Below, piece by piece: positions 43,501 through 56,199 of a stretch of DNA of 64,000 bases. Every line of letters begins with the position of its first letter. The stretch's first letter is position 1. Under the pieces are notes generated by a model, which was not told the origin of the DNA, searched no databases, and worked only from the letters and a program-made list of their open reading frames with translations. The position numbers were made by a program, and so were the translations under genes. The stretch is from Aedes albopictus (taxonomy: Eukaryota > Arthropoda > Insecta > Diptera > Culicidae), in NCBI RefSeq assembly GCF_035046485.1, contig NC_085136.1, positions 297,577,080-297,641,079 of the forward strand. Direction: 5' to 3'.

Positions 43501-43680
43501 TTTTTTTTTCATGTGCGATATAAGATATATATGAGGGTGCAAACAGCATGATGGGCTGTCCATAAACCACGTGGTCATTTTCTCTAGATTTTCCACCTCC
43601 CGTGGTCTTTCGGTTCATACAAAAAAGTGAAGATCATGGTATTTCATGGAATGCCACTCAAATCATTAGAATAAAATAAA
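43501..43680. other. Unassigned DNA
   Basis: Short AT-rich gap between two kinds of degenerate array; nothing recognised. Confidence 0.3.
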
Positions 43681-44300
43681 GTAGTTCTCAGAGCCTCCTG
43701 AAACTTATTAAACTTCAGCTACTCAGAACCGTCCTGAAATCCTTTGGGGCCCTATGAAATGTACCTGAAATTACCAGAAACCCCATGAAATCCCGTACAC
43801 TACCCTCAAATGTCTCTAAAAGACCAGAAAACCGAAGTAAACCTGGCAAACCTTGATACGCCTTTGAAGACTCTCTGAAGCACCCTAAGACCACCTGAAA
43901 CGCCCATGGAACCACTTAAAAAGACTTCGTGAAAGACCCTGAAACCTCATTGCATCTATCTAAAACCCCCTGAAAATTCATTAAAACCCCCTGAAATCAA
44001 ACCTATTCAGACGTCTTTAACACTCTTCTGAAATCTCATAAAACTCCCTCAAACGATCCTGAAACTGAAACGCCACTGAAACGCCTGTGAAACCCTCTGA
44101 CCCTACCTTAATTGTTCCTGACGCACCTCTTGATTAACCTGAGATCTTCGTAAACGCTTTAAAACATACCTAAAACTAAAGAGTCCCTGAAACGTTTCTG
44201 ACCCCCAGCAGCTCCTCAAACTTCTTGTTGTACCCCTCAAAGCCCCCCAAAATTCCATATAATCTTTTCGAAACCCCCGGAAATTCCTTTAGAATCGCCA
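43680..44300 (+). repeat. Degenerate CCTGAAA array
   Basis: Diverged CTGAAACCCC-type words, one direction. No gene. Confidence 0.65.
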
Positions 44301-44309
44301 TGGAACTCC

Positions 44310-45600
44310 CGATCTACTCGAGGGCTCAATAAAAGAATAAGAGATGGGATTGGAATAAGAACAGGCAGAGGAATGCGATATTCATCCTTGATGAAAACAA
44401 TGGGAAAAACAATGACTATTTCGAGCTTTCAACTTCGAGAGCGGACACTTTGAAAAACTTCATCAATATTTTCCATATCGTAGAAAAATCTTTGGGAAAT
44501 TCGATGTATTTTAAATATTTTAAAAACTAAATCTGCGAAATAAATCTGTTGAATTTAATAAGTACTGGGACCTCAGCCACCTACGATACAATGCATATAT
44601 GTTGCAAACATATCATTTTATATTCATTCATTGTTTGATGAGAAAACAAAACCTTGTGACAATAAATCTTGTGACAAAACAAAGCTTGTGCTTTAGACAC
44701 ATTCCAGCGTAACGGGACACCGCGAGGAACTAACTTTCGTGAACAAATGACGTCTGCAATAGAATACAATGTTCATGACCATATGGTTTAACAGGTTTTA
44801 TAACAAGCATATTAGATGTACTTCCTGATGCAATACTTGTTCTATGGGGTTTTGGTTCCAATTTACATAATATATCATGTTACATTTCGTAACGGGACAC
44901 CATCGCAGAAATCTTCTTTTTAAAATTTTCAAACTGATATGCGTATATCAGCTCTGTTATGAGGTTTTGAATAATAGAGTCTTCTAGACATTTCTTCTTT
45001 GGATTGATGTGATCAAGATTGCCGAAGTGAGTTTTACTGAGAAATGTATAGTTTCGGAAATATTCTTGATTCAGTTTTGGGAGCGCAGCGTTACGCTCGC
45101 GTGACAACAGTGTTTTGCAAATGGTGTCCCGTTACGGCTAAAGACATCTAGTTGTAGATTGAATGCTTTGCTAGATAGAATGTTGGTGTCTTTGGCAAAA
45201 TTTTTCAGACAGATAGTAGCTGTCCGGAAGGACACCAATAGTCCTTCAAACCCACTCTGGCCCTATGGTGGCCATCGGAATGGGCCCTGGGGAACCTGTT
45301 TCGAGGTTTATTTAAGCTTCACGTACCCGATTCCCGACAACTCATTTTAAAAATGCTGCAATTTTCATCCGATTTTTTTGAAGTCGCCCTCAATTGATCA
45401 TAAATTGGTGCGAGTTTATCATACTTAAGTGGCCGTGCAATATTCGGAACCATTCCGGCGATATTTTGGATTGTGCAGGGGTCAGGGGGTTGTCAAAATG
45501 GCTAAAAGTGATTATTTCGAGTGTTGTTGTGTTTGAACCATAGATTTTCAGCGAAATTTTTGCTATTTTCGTAACGGGACACCATTAAATTGTAGCTATT
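44310..45600. repeat. Region with four copies of CGTAACGGGACACC
   Basis: The 14-mer occurs at 44708-44721, 44888-44901 and 45570-45583 in the forward direction and at 45123-45136 inverted. Chance cannot explain this. The sequences between are AT-rich and not obviously related. It may mark ends of nested or decayed terminal-inverted-repeat elements, or a conserved internal motif. No gene. Confidence 0.6.
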
Positions 45601-46020
45601 GCAAAAAGTGCTTAAAACATATCTAAACCCATTTTTATGAAAAGTTGCCTTTGGGTGTATAAAATATACATTATTATACTACATTTACAAAAAATAGGTA
45701 TATTGTTTTTGAATTTTCATATGCAAGAAGGCATATTTGAAACTTTTCAATGAAAAATTTCATTTTTCTTACATAAAATGCTATTACTTCACCTAACTAT
45801 TTAAATACGTTACCAGTCAAATTTTAAGTAAAACAAATGGTTTTCCTGAGATTGAATCTACTCTTTTACATATGCTGGAAAGCTTGGGGCAAAACAATCA
45901 CTTTGAAATTTCACATCTTTGGCGTAGAAGTGCGTGGAATGAGTCTTTAGATTTTTTCCTACTTTAATTTATGTAATTGATTTCTACTACAGATTGAAAA
46001 AAAAAACAATTCAAAAGCTA
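45601..46020. other. Unassigned DNA
   Basis: Very AT-rich; no gene or repeat recognised. Confidence 0.3.
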
Positions 46021-46990
46021 CACAAGTAGCACTTCGTTGTCGGATTCATAACCAAAAAGTTATGATATCATAAACCTGGCCTCTTCAACCTTTTCATGAT
46101 ATCATGATTGCAGTTGATAATATTATGACCTAGACGATGGTTATTGTGAACAATTATAACCATTTTCATGCCCAGAAGTCATGATTACGAAAAGCGTTAT
46201 GCGAAGCTTTTCTCGTTTTCAGAGATAAAAAAATCATGACGCTAACTGACGAAACCATAGCTCTGAGTCATGGAATTATGACTCTGATTACTGTAAATAT
46301 GGTTTTGAGTCATAAAATCACGTATAAAAAAAACAGATTTGGACGCCTCTACATGTTTCACAATGCAAGTCCGATAGTATATTTTCATCTCAGTCAAGGT
46401 GAGAGACGGAAAAGTTGTATATATTCATACTTTCAATGTTCAAAGTGGTATATGTTTGAGGAATTATGTATTATCAATCAATTATCCCAACAATCTTTCT
46501 CTTTCAAATAATGTTTTCTGTTATAATTACGTGATGGCAGATTTTATTGAGATACCGGATAAGGTTTTTTTTTTGATTCACCAAAATTACTTTAGTTTTA
46601 CATTACTTCAATAAAAATTTGAATTAAATTTACTTCAATAAAAATTTGAATTCTAATAGCAAATTCAATAATTAGAAATTTTGATTATGTTTCCATGAAT
46701 TTAGTTTATGAGTGTATACCTCATGATGTTATGCTTCTGCTTGCCATTTTGTGTTACTAAAATATGAATCATAAATAGCAAATGCCAGATTCATGAACTA
46801 AGCTCACAGTTTAACATAACATGCTTTATGATTTCATGACCTTATTTGCCAAACGCAACGCTATGGTTGCGTTACGGCAAAATGGGTCATGCTGTTATGA
46901 CATTTTTCCATGGTGTATTTTCATGACATAAATGCACATTTTCCTCGAAATCATGACTAATTTTACCAGTTTTATGTACCGATTTTTTTC
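46021..46990. repeat. AT-rich region dense in TCATGA and ATGATATCAT words
   Basis: Words such as ATGATATCAT, TCATGAC, TCATGATT and GTCATAA are scattered on both strands. Two denser blocks at about 46050-46330 and 46690-46960 face each other around a plainer centre. This hints at a decayed foldback element, but the arms cannot be aligned confidently by eye. Confidence 0.35.
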
Positions 46991-48830
46991 CCGTGAGTCA
47001 GTTAGAATAATAGTGTCATCTACTTGGATGAAATATGGCCTGCGCCATATTTCGGAGTAGTTTCATGTGTCCTCAGAATGGAACCTATGAATATAGAAAA
47101 ATCTAGAGTAGGTAAAACATATTTGTTCGAAGAGCACAGAATGCCTTCAATCAAAGCGATTTATGGAACCAGATACCACTATGATTCTGAAGTTAAAACC
47201 GCTGTAAACATAATTTTAGCATATAATTTTATTGAAGAACAATCAGATAATAAATTGATCTTAAGTTCGATTCTCAGCCGCGCCAGCAAAAAGTTTGTAT
47301 GATGCTGACACAAGCTATCGATTGACATTGACGTTCCTCTGAGCACATGCTCTAACCGAAACCCGAAAAATGGATGATCGACCAAGCGATACCAAATGGA
47401 CCGATGAGTACCAAACAGCAACAGCATCACGTGCTCTGGGAGAGAAGCATTAGGGTCGCGATCAGTGCCACCAGTGCTTGTGAATGTGATCCACAATATC
47501 TTGATAAGAGGGTAAGGGAGCATTGGGCAATGATCCATTATTGGGTAGAACTCTCATCCCAAGAAGGTGTTATAGGTTTCAGACGAAATGTAGCTGGTGA
47601 ATAAATAAAGAGCATTACACTGCTGGATCATTAAGATCGCATTGGAACGTTGTATCAAAAAAATGTTTCTAGGTAAATACGATATGAGGTTTATTTGAAT
47701 ACGCATGGTTTTGCATGTGATTACAGTGACTGTAATGCCGCTGTACTTTCTGTTTAAAGATACCTTTGAAAAGAGTAGACTGTCGATTATGATTTTTTAC
47801 AGCTCTCTTCCGCCAAATCTGCATCAAAGATGTATCAATTAAATGAGGTACCGCTAGATGAATACTTTCATCAAGTAACTAATAACAACCAAGTCAACCG
47901 CCAAACTTGGGCAAATCAATCCAATGTAAACATAAAGTTTCTCGAATCAAATTTCCTCAGATTTCAATCATTTCAATTTAATATTATACCCACCCAAAAC
48001 CATCCGCGCATGCTGTCGCTTTAAATCATCGCGTCCACCAACTCGCCCATAGCATTCGGAATCCACCACCACCCCACCCCATTCATCATTGCCTAATTAA
48101 ATTTTCCACAATTTGAGCAACGAACGCCAAAAATTTCGAGTTTACATCATCAGGCACTTGCACGCATAAAAATAAAATAAAAAAATATGCCCGCACTTAT
48201 TCCGGCCGCAGCAACTAACCACTCGGTGTGCCGGGTGGTGCCGCGGCAGCGTGCCTGGCCGACTGTGTTTTATGAGATTTATCATTAACCCGGGTGCACC
48301 CATAAGGAAACCGAACGAGCAGCCAGCACTGCGCGCGCCTTGGCTGGCCAGCCAAGGAAAGCGCTTCTCTGCGGCCGAGTGCGCCCGAGTGAGCATCCGA
48401 GAAAGAAAAGAGGCCTATTAAGGGGAAATTTTCACCGAAAAGTGACCAACACCGCCCGGTTATGCAATTGTAATAGGTAGTCCAATGTAGAGAGGAAAAT
48501 AAAATAATGCCTACTACACTGGATGGGTATACTATCTGGGCTCGGGTGGAGGGTCATTACTTCGTGGGACGGAGGAAAAATTCGCCAAAAATGATCGGCT
48601 AGCTGACAAGCGATAGAGCTTTAATGTCTATCGAAAGGGTATGACCGTATTGGAAGCTTAAGCCATCTATCGCCAAGAACGAATGAGTTCGTGCGAAGTG
48701 ATCAAGCCGTATTCATCGACGGTCGGTCGAATATGCACCAGATCACCACCGTACGGAAAATCCTCCAGATATGCCGTGGTACCCGAGCAGAAGGGCATAC
48801 CTTACAAATACCATGCGAAGGGCAACATGT
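46991..48830. other. Unassigned DNA, GC-rich block at about 48190-48420
   Basis: No gene is supported. Overlapping frames on both strands at 47024-47604 have no recognisable domain. The block around 48190-48420 is GC-rich and contains GGCTGGCCAGCC and CGGCCGAG words. It could be regulatory, but no core promoter follows it. Confidence 0.35.
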
Positions 48831-49220
48831 GCTCTAATACCTAAAATTGTTATTGCTGCGTTATTCTACGAAATGTTATGAGAACATTACAATAACAGTT
48901 GGAGGTATTTGAGAAGAGTTTGGTATTGATGTAGTATTTGTTGGTTTAGCAGTGAAAATAACCGAAGAACTAGATTTGCTATTACATCATGAAGTCATCG
49001 AACAAATGAAACATTCAATAACAAGAAATGTTATTAGTTTATTATTCAATAACTTTGGAATAACAAATACAGCACTTGAAATTTTATGTATGCATTCATT
49101 ATTGAAATAACAAGACTTGTTATTTTATAGGTGTTATTGATACAAAATTTTGGTATGTATTCGTTTTTGTTATTTTGCCTCTTATTACCACCTAATGAAG
49201 GGTACATCAAGGTATGGTAG
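48831..49220. repeat. AT-rich stretch full of GTTATT / AATAAC words
   Basis: About twenty AATAACA or TGTTATT words in 390 bp, on both strands. CTCTAATACCT at about 48831 and CTTATTACCACC at about 49180 may be decayed ends. No coding. Confidence 0.35.
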
Positions 49221-49600
49221 TATTCAAGATAAATACCTTGATATGTTATTCACTTATTATTTTCTTCTGCTCGGTTGCCTGCATTAACACAAACGAGGAT
49301 CGCCCAGGATTTGCTGTGCAAATGATAGATGTAAAATCTGGTTTCGTATTCCGTCAAAGGCCCTATTTTCAGCTGTGCAATACACCTTTTCATTTCATGG
49401 GAAACGTCTCTGTCACAAGTGCTCCAAAATTCCTCACCAACTCTCAAAACTTTCACATTGGTGAGAAACGAATCACTAACTCAGCACTAAAAACACAAAA
49501 AATAGGGATCTTTTGCATAAAGTAAATCTGAGCTTCAATAAGAAAATTTAGTTCGCGAGAACAGGTCTTGCTCCTGGGCATTTGAGTTTTGGACAAGGGA
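49221..49600. other. Unassigned DNA with a 103-codon frame
   Basis: The frame at 49214-49525 begins with a hydrophobic stretch that looks like a signal peptide (roughly residues 4-23), but there is no domain, no supporting promoter, and it lies among repeats. I do not call a gene. Confidence 0.25.
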
Positions 49601-51880
49601 GTTTGCAGGAAGTTCCCAGAGATTCTAAATAAGGGGGTTCCAAGGGGCTTCAGTGGCGTTTCAGGGGATTTCAGGAGTCTTAAGAGTGCTTCGACTTCAG
49701 AAGAGTTTCAATATAATTACGGGTTTCAAGGGTGTTTTAATGTATTTCGGAGACATTTCAGAAAGTTTTAGGGATTTTCAGGAATATTTTAGATAATTTC
49801 TGGAGGATTTTAACCCCCGAGTGGACGCGCTATTGTACTTTGTACAACACGTTGAAGAAATTTCAATTGTTGTCCTCAGCATTAGCGAGGCGCTGAAGGA
49901 GGTGGCCGACCGCGCGAGTTATGAAAGGTTAAAGGCGTTCCAAGGGGTTTCAAGAGCATTTCATATAGATTACACGGATTTCAATAGCGCGGAGTTCCAA
50001 TTGGATTATGTGGGTTTTAGGGGCTTAAATGGGCTTATAGGGGGGGTTCAGAAACCTTTTCAAGGTATTCAAAAGGAGTTTTAGTGGCATTTCAAGGTCG
50101 CTTCAATGGGATTTTGGAGGATTCAGCGGCAATTTGAGCAGTCTGGTGGCGTTTCAAGAGGTTTCAACGGTTTTTGTGGAAGAGTCTCCGGAGCCAATTG
50201 AGCTCATTTCAAAGGGTTTAAAAAGCGTTTCAGGGGGTCTCATGAGCAGTTAAACAGCATTCAGGAGTATTTCAAAATGATAACGGAGATTTCTGGAGCG
50301 TTTTAAGATATTTTAATGAAGATTGAGGATGGGGGGATCACTGGAGCCTTTTAAGGATGTTTCAGGGATGTTTCAAGACATTCCGAAGGCATTTCAAAGA
50401 GCTTCGGAGGATTCCAGAGGATTATATGGTTTTCAGAAACGTAATTAGAACGTTCTGAGACGTTTCAGAAGCGTTTGTTACCTTCAAGGGGTTTGCGAGG
50501 GCGTTGATGGAGGAGGGTTCAGGAGTCTTCTTAAGGTGTTCCAAGTGGTTTAAGGTTCGTTTGAATGTCACGTTTGTGAATGTTTTCAGGGGTGTTTCAA
50601 GATGTTTCAGCAGGTTTCAGGATTTCTCTGTAGGGTCAACCTGAAACGCCCCTGAGACCCCCTTGAACGTCCTGAACGTTACTGAGACCACCAGTTACCC
50701 TCCTGAAGTCTCTGCACACCCCCTGGAACGCACCCAAGACCAAGACCCTCTGTAGCGCCCCGAACACCCACCTGAAATCCCATAGACTCCCGTGAAACTC
50801 CTTGAGAGCCTCTGAAAGGTCCTCGAGATCTCCAGGTACCCCTGAGACACCCTGATATGCTCTTGAGACCTCCAGATACCATCTTAAAACCTCCTGTGAC
50901 ATACCGCAGCCCAAACACGATCGCATATGCTGTTGAATAGACTGCTAAAGTGAAGGTGGTTTGCGGACGCTTTACACTCGGTTAAATGGAAGCATGTACT
51001 CACATGGTCTCTAGTTTAGCATCCCATTCTACACAATATTCTGTTTCATGTTAGCTGGGCTTTAAGCCCTCTGGAAAGCGACTGAAACCCTCTGAAGCAC
51101 CCCTGAGTGAGATCCATCCCGTACCCAAGAGAGGGGTTTGGGAGTCAAATCCCTCTCTTTGTCCTACTTTCATATACTACCTCGCCTTTTACCTAGAATG
51201 CGCATAACCCCTCCCTTTCCGTCTTTTCTGTGCACGAGCCTGCCTCCTGGTACCCCCCTTTCCCGAGATACCTTCAGAAGCGCCCCTTAGACATCATGGT
51301 AGACCTCCTGGAATCCCCCTGAAATCCCCTGAGGCGTCCTGAAAAGTCCCTGAGACATCCAAGTACTCCCTGAAACCCGATGAAACGCTCATATGACCAC
51401 CAGTTACCCCATTCACACCCTGAAATGCTCCTAGTATACCCTGATACCTTATAAAACCCCCTGAAACGCTCCTGACATTTTCAATAGACATCCAGATACC
51501 GCCCTGAAAGCCCCTGGGGCCACCTGAAACATCCCTGAGCCCCCTGGAACCTGAGATCCCATGGAGCCACTTGAAACTCTGCTGAGAACTTCTTTATAGT
51601 CCTTGAGATTCATAAAAGCAAGAAACTCCCTGAGACCTCTTGAAACACCCCTAAGGCCTCTTGGAACCCCTAAAAGCCCTTAAAACGCCTTTGAGACCCA
51701 CTGAAGTGCCCTGAGACTGCCTTAAATGCCTCTGAAACCTTTTGGTATCCCTCAAAAGCCCTTGGGACCTCACTGAAGCGTCATTAAAATCTCCTACTAC
51801 CTCCTGAACCTCCTGAAACGTTCCTAAGACTCCATGAAACGCCTCTGAAACCTGCCTTTGATCTCCTCTACAAACGCCCT
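49600..51880. repeat. Degenerate GGTTTCAGGGG array that flips to CCTGAAA near 50636
   Basis: From about 49600 to 50632 the words are GTTTCAGGGG and TTTCAAGG. From about 50640 to 51880 they are the complement, CCTGAAACGCC and CTGAGACC. The halves are similar in length (about 1.03 and 1.24 kb). The change takes place within about 15 bp around GTAGGGTCAACCTGAAACG. A small hAT-like MITE copy sits at 51115-51242. Frames within it are not genes. Confidence 0.65.
51115..51242. mobile_element. hAT-like MITE, diverged copy
   Basis: Related to the MITE in BEL pol: shared GGGGTTT, CCTCCCTTT and the end TCTGTGCACGAGCCTG against TCTGTGCACGGGCCTG. The left end, CATCCCGTACCCAAG, is diverged. The target duplication is no longer visible. 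Confidence 0.75.
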
Positions 51881-51884
51881 TTGG

Positions 51885-52980
51885 TGTTTTTTTTTTTCTT
51901 TCTGGATTTCTTTGGGAATTTCTTCCGAGATTGTTTCCGAGTTCTGTCAAAGATTATTCCCAATATTGCATCAGGGATTCCCCCAGGATGCTTCCAGGTT
52001 TCCTTCCGATTTTTTTCATTAATTTCCTGAGTTTCCTTTAATGATTCATTCACGGTTTCTTTAGAAGATACCATAAGGGATTTCTCCCAGAATTCCTTCC
52101 GACATCCTTTTTTCTTTGAGTAATCACGGGTTTCCAACAAGGAGTCCTGGATACATTTGGAGATTCCTTTTGATTATTTTCCAGACATTTCATCAGAGAC
52201 TTATTCCAGGATTCCTCAATAGATTTCTTACAAGATTTCTTAAAGAATTTTTCCTGGGATTTTTTCATAACTTCCTTCACGGATTACTACCTGTTTTTAT
52301 TTCAGAAATATCTTTCGGTATTTTTTTTTATTGATTTCTCCCTACATTCTTTGACGGATTTTACTGCAATTTTTCCCGGGATTTTTCAAGGATTCCTCCA
52401 AGATTCTGTCATGGGTTTTTCCGAAAATTCTCGCTGGACTTTCTTTAATAACTTCGTCCGGAATTCCTCCAGGGGTTTTCCTTGAGACTATTTTTCTGCA
52501 TTTCATCAAGGATTGTTCCCAGGATACTTTCTGAAATCCTCTCTACAGGTTTCCTGTAGAGATTCCTCCCGAGATTTAATTCCAAGGATTCTTCCGGGTT
52601 TTTAAGTGATTTTCCCCGTGATTTCTCTAGGGATTTCTCCCGGGGACAACTTCCGATATTCTATCTTTTTTTCTTTTCTCTAGTATCCCTCCAGAGAATC
52701 ATTTCTTTTTAGGATTTCTCTCATGGATATCTTTAGAGATTTATCCCATTCCTTCATGGATTCTTCACGGATTTCTTTAAGGAATTCTCGCAGAATTACT
52801 TCAGAGATTTCCTCCAGATTCTTCCAGAGTGTGCTTCCGTGATAATTATTAAGATTTCTCCCAGGATCTCTGCAAGGATTTCTTTCATGTTTTCTCCTTT
52901 TTTTTTCTCCTCGGGGAATTTCCACTGAGATTTTTCCTCGGGATTCATTTAGGAATTTTTCCCGGATTTGTTTTCGAGGG
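51885..52980 (+). repeat. Degenerate TTCCTCCAGGATT array, T-rich direction
   Basis: Diverged words such as GGATTTCTCCCAGG, TTCCTTCAGGATT and GATTCCTCC. Directly abuts the CCTGAAA array. Lys/Glu-rich reverse frames are artefacts of it. Confidence 0.65.
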
Positions 52981-54640
52981 TTTATTCCATGCCTGTAAAC
53001 AGTTTGTAAGTTTAACCTAAATGCACCTTTATTAATGCTCATTTTCTTGCCGCAAATATTTTAGACTAATTATATTTAGAATGTGACCTAGATTTTTTGA
53101 AAAAGGACGCAAATTGGAAATATGGGCTTAAAAATACCATGTTTGTGGGCCAATTACCCTAAACTATTGATCGGCAGTGGTCCTTCTCTAGCAGCTCAGT
53201 ATTCGATTTGGTCATCTTACCATGGAAAGCAGTATCGTTAGAAAAGGAAATTGCTTTTTGAACCTTTTAGCAATTGCAGTTAGCAGTGGCTTTCATCGGA
53301 GAAACTTTTTCGGTGATGCTTGGTATCAGCTACCGGTAATTTATCTCCCAATCATTCGGTACGATGCAAGAGAAATTTTCAAGACGCCATTTGAAAGACT
53401 TGGATGCGTCATCAGGAGATGAAATGCTCGAAAATTTTCCAAGACGTTTTTGTTATCAACACATCCAACGACTTCATATGAAAAACACAATTAGTTGGAA
53501 CTTATACTTCCTTCCCCGCATTTTTAACCCAACCAGACAAATAATTTGAATAATTCACCTGACACTTGGCATGCCATCAACAACTTCATTTCCCCGCAGC
53601 TCGTTTGCACATGTGCCACGAGGGCTAACATATTTTAGTATGCTAATTACAATCTCTTTAATCAAAACATAAATAAATCCCCGCCTTCGTCCTCCCGCCC
53701 ATGGTGAGGGTAGTGATTTTCCTCATCTATTGGATCGTAGCTCGTAACCCCGTATAGGTTAGAGCCAAAGGTGCATGATTCGTCTTGACGCGCGCTCGCG
53801 CGCTTTTCCCAAGCCCCTCCCGACGGCGATGGCGACGACGACGACGCGACCATTGTCTTACCGCATGCACCAAACTGATGATGTGAAGTTCCTCTTTGGA
53901 TACGACTGAAACTCGAGTCGTGGAGTTGCATGAGGAATATAAAATCCACGCGAAAAGCTCGCTGGATGCTATGCTCTCGGGTGGTGGTGTGCTACGCTGC
54001 TGCAATGTGTCGTCGTTGTCTATGGTCGAAGGGACGATGATGACGATGTGTGTAAATGATTTCCGAGTGGTGAGATGGAGAAAAGATGGAACAAACTTTG
54101 GTCATTGGAAGCTTCCGGCATGAACACAAATGTTTTCTGCCATGATTCATCTCATCACGATATGAGACATGATGATCTTCTCATGAAGCGGCTGGAGTAA
54201 CTGTCGGTATAAGTGGTCTTAGTCTTTAGCTATTCTCTGACAACACCGCCTGTATAGCTGTCAAACTGAGGTGACTCAAAATATCATTTTTGCTCCACAT
54301 CGCTTAATCGATTCATATCCAGATTCCATGCCTTCTCCCAAAATTTGAGTCGATTTGGTTGAAAATTAAGAATGCACAAGCCATTCAAAGTTTGTACGGG
54401 AATTACTATGGGAAATCGACGTTTTTCATTCAATTAACAATAGCATTTCCTCAAGTGCCCTAGAGTGTTAGTTGGCCCTTGGTACTCGTAGGCTACTCTA
54501 TCAGCTACAACTTTACCGAAGACCGCATTCAAATCGGACGCCTCATAAATTAGTCGATTTCTATCCAATTTGAGAAACTTTAACAGTGATCGTTCAGCTT
54601 CTCAGCAGGCAACATTGCTGTACATGGTGCCAAAGATAGC
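52981..54640. other. Unassigned DNA, GC-richer at 53690-54110
   Basis: No gene is supported. 53690-54110 has CGACGACGACGACG-type runs and frames on both strands without domains. 54260-54620 resembles one arm of a long palindromic repeat (motif CAAAATTTGAGTCGATTTGG) but I found no partner here. Confidence 0.35.
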
Positions 54641-54657
54641 ACACAGAAATCATGAGC

Positions 54658-55494
54658 AGCCTATTTATTGCACCCATAAACAAATAGAAACGCTCCATAG
54701 AAAATTAAAAAGCGCTCCATAAAGAATTCATGAAAATGTGCAATGGGTAATAATTGAAAACGTTCCATACTTTATAAAAAATGTACCGGTAAAACATAAA
54801 ATTTTCTCATTAAAAGTGAAATTTTGCACCAATAAATAATACTGAAATGCTCCATAATAAAATACAAATGTTCCATAGAAAAATGTAAATGCTCCATGAA
54901 AAATTCAAATTGTACCCACAGAAAAATGTAAATGTAGAAAAATTAAATTGCACCATAGAAAATAGATGAATTCTTCATAAGTATTATCAAACTGCACCAT
55001 AGAAAATATGAATGGCTCTATGAAAAATTCAAAAACATCCATAGATAGCATATTCTCATAATTTAATTCGACAGGGCTGAATTGCTGCTCAAGTGGTGCA
55101 AATGTTCAAAGTTATAGAGAATTTCACATTTTTATGGAACAAAGTGTATTTTAAGTGGTGCAGTTTCAATTTTTTATGGTGCAATTTAATTTTTCTATGG
55201 AGCAATACTCAGTTTTCTATGGGTACAATTTTATTTTTTTATGCAGCATTCGCATTTTTCTATGGAGTATATATATTTTATTATGGAGCATTTCAGTATT
55301 ATTTATTGGTGCAAAATTTCACTTTCAATGAGAAAATTGTATGTTTTACCGGTACATTTTTCATAAAGTATGAAACGTTTTCAATTATTTATGGGTAACA
55401 TTACACATTTCCATGGAACATGTGTTCATTCTTTATGGAGCGCTTTTTTTATTTTCTATGGAGCATTTGCAATTTGTTATGGTTGCAATAGCCT
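54658..55494. mobile_element. Foldback-like palindrome with tandem repeats in its arms (about 837 bp)
   Basis: The left arm (54658 to about 55035) and right arm (about 55100-55494) are reverse complements. For example, TGTACCGGTAAAACAT near 54782 matches ATGTTTTACCGGTACA near 55340. Each arm is built of diverged units of about 20-30 bp around TTTTCTATGGAGCATTT (or its complement). Arms made of tandem repeats are typical of foldback elements. There is no coding capacity. No TSD is clear. Confidence 0.85.
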
Positions 55495-55640
55495 TTTGCC
55501 AAAATCATGGCTACTACAATGAAAGACATTCGTTAAGCCAAGCCCCAGAAAAAAAAACAAAAAAGTGTCACAAAACTCACACAATAGTTTTTTTTAATGA
55601 AAATTTTTTAACGCGGTGAAAGTATATCTAGGGTGTACGC
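55495..55640. other. Unassigned DNA
   Basis: Short A-rich stretch after the palindrome; nothing recognised. Confidence 0.3.
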
Positions 55641-56005
55641 AGAGATGCCAGATATACAGGTTTTTCAGTATTATAAAGTCTTTGACTTTCTCTACAGACA
55701 AGATACAGAGTACAGAAATACAGATTTTTGAAATGTGATACAAATTTCTCCAGAAAACATAAAATTTGAAGATCTTTTCAATATATTTTATGAAAACTTT
55801 ATAAATTACTGCCTTAACTTTGAAGAATTTATTTAAATTTGTACATTTTCACTCATGTTCTAGAAAAATAAAGCCAGTACAAATGAAAAATCGTCAAAAA
55901 GTAATACATGTATGGTAGTTTCTATTGAAATCTAGAACTCACGGTGTCTGCTATACCGTCAAATACGACGATACAGAAAAAACTGTATTGATACAGATTT
56001 TTTAT
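55641..56005. mobile_element. Diverged relative of the hAT-like MITE at 4591
   Basis: Begins AGAGATGCCAGATATACAGG and holds repeated ATACAGATTTTT words like 4591-4805. I could not find the opposite end, so the right limit is approximate. Confidence 0.5.
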
Positions 56006-56199
56006 GAAATAATCTACTTACATATACACTGAAACAAAAACGAGGGTAAAAACCCTTCAAATGTCATGTTTTGCCTAGACATTCAGCTTTTATACCCTGT
56101 TTATTTAAAAGCAGAAGTTCACACAAAAATTCATGAAATGCTTAAACCATTTCTTGTTTCCGGTGATCAAAAGTAACCCTTTTAATCTCAATGCCAATC

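Noticed and set aside
47024..47604. Frames of 92 and 119 codons on opposite strands, and a GTTCGATTCTC word near 47267 suggesting a tRNA or SINE
   Set aside because: No domain in either frame; the B-box-like word has no A box at the right distance and no cloverleaf.
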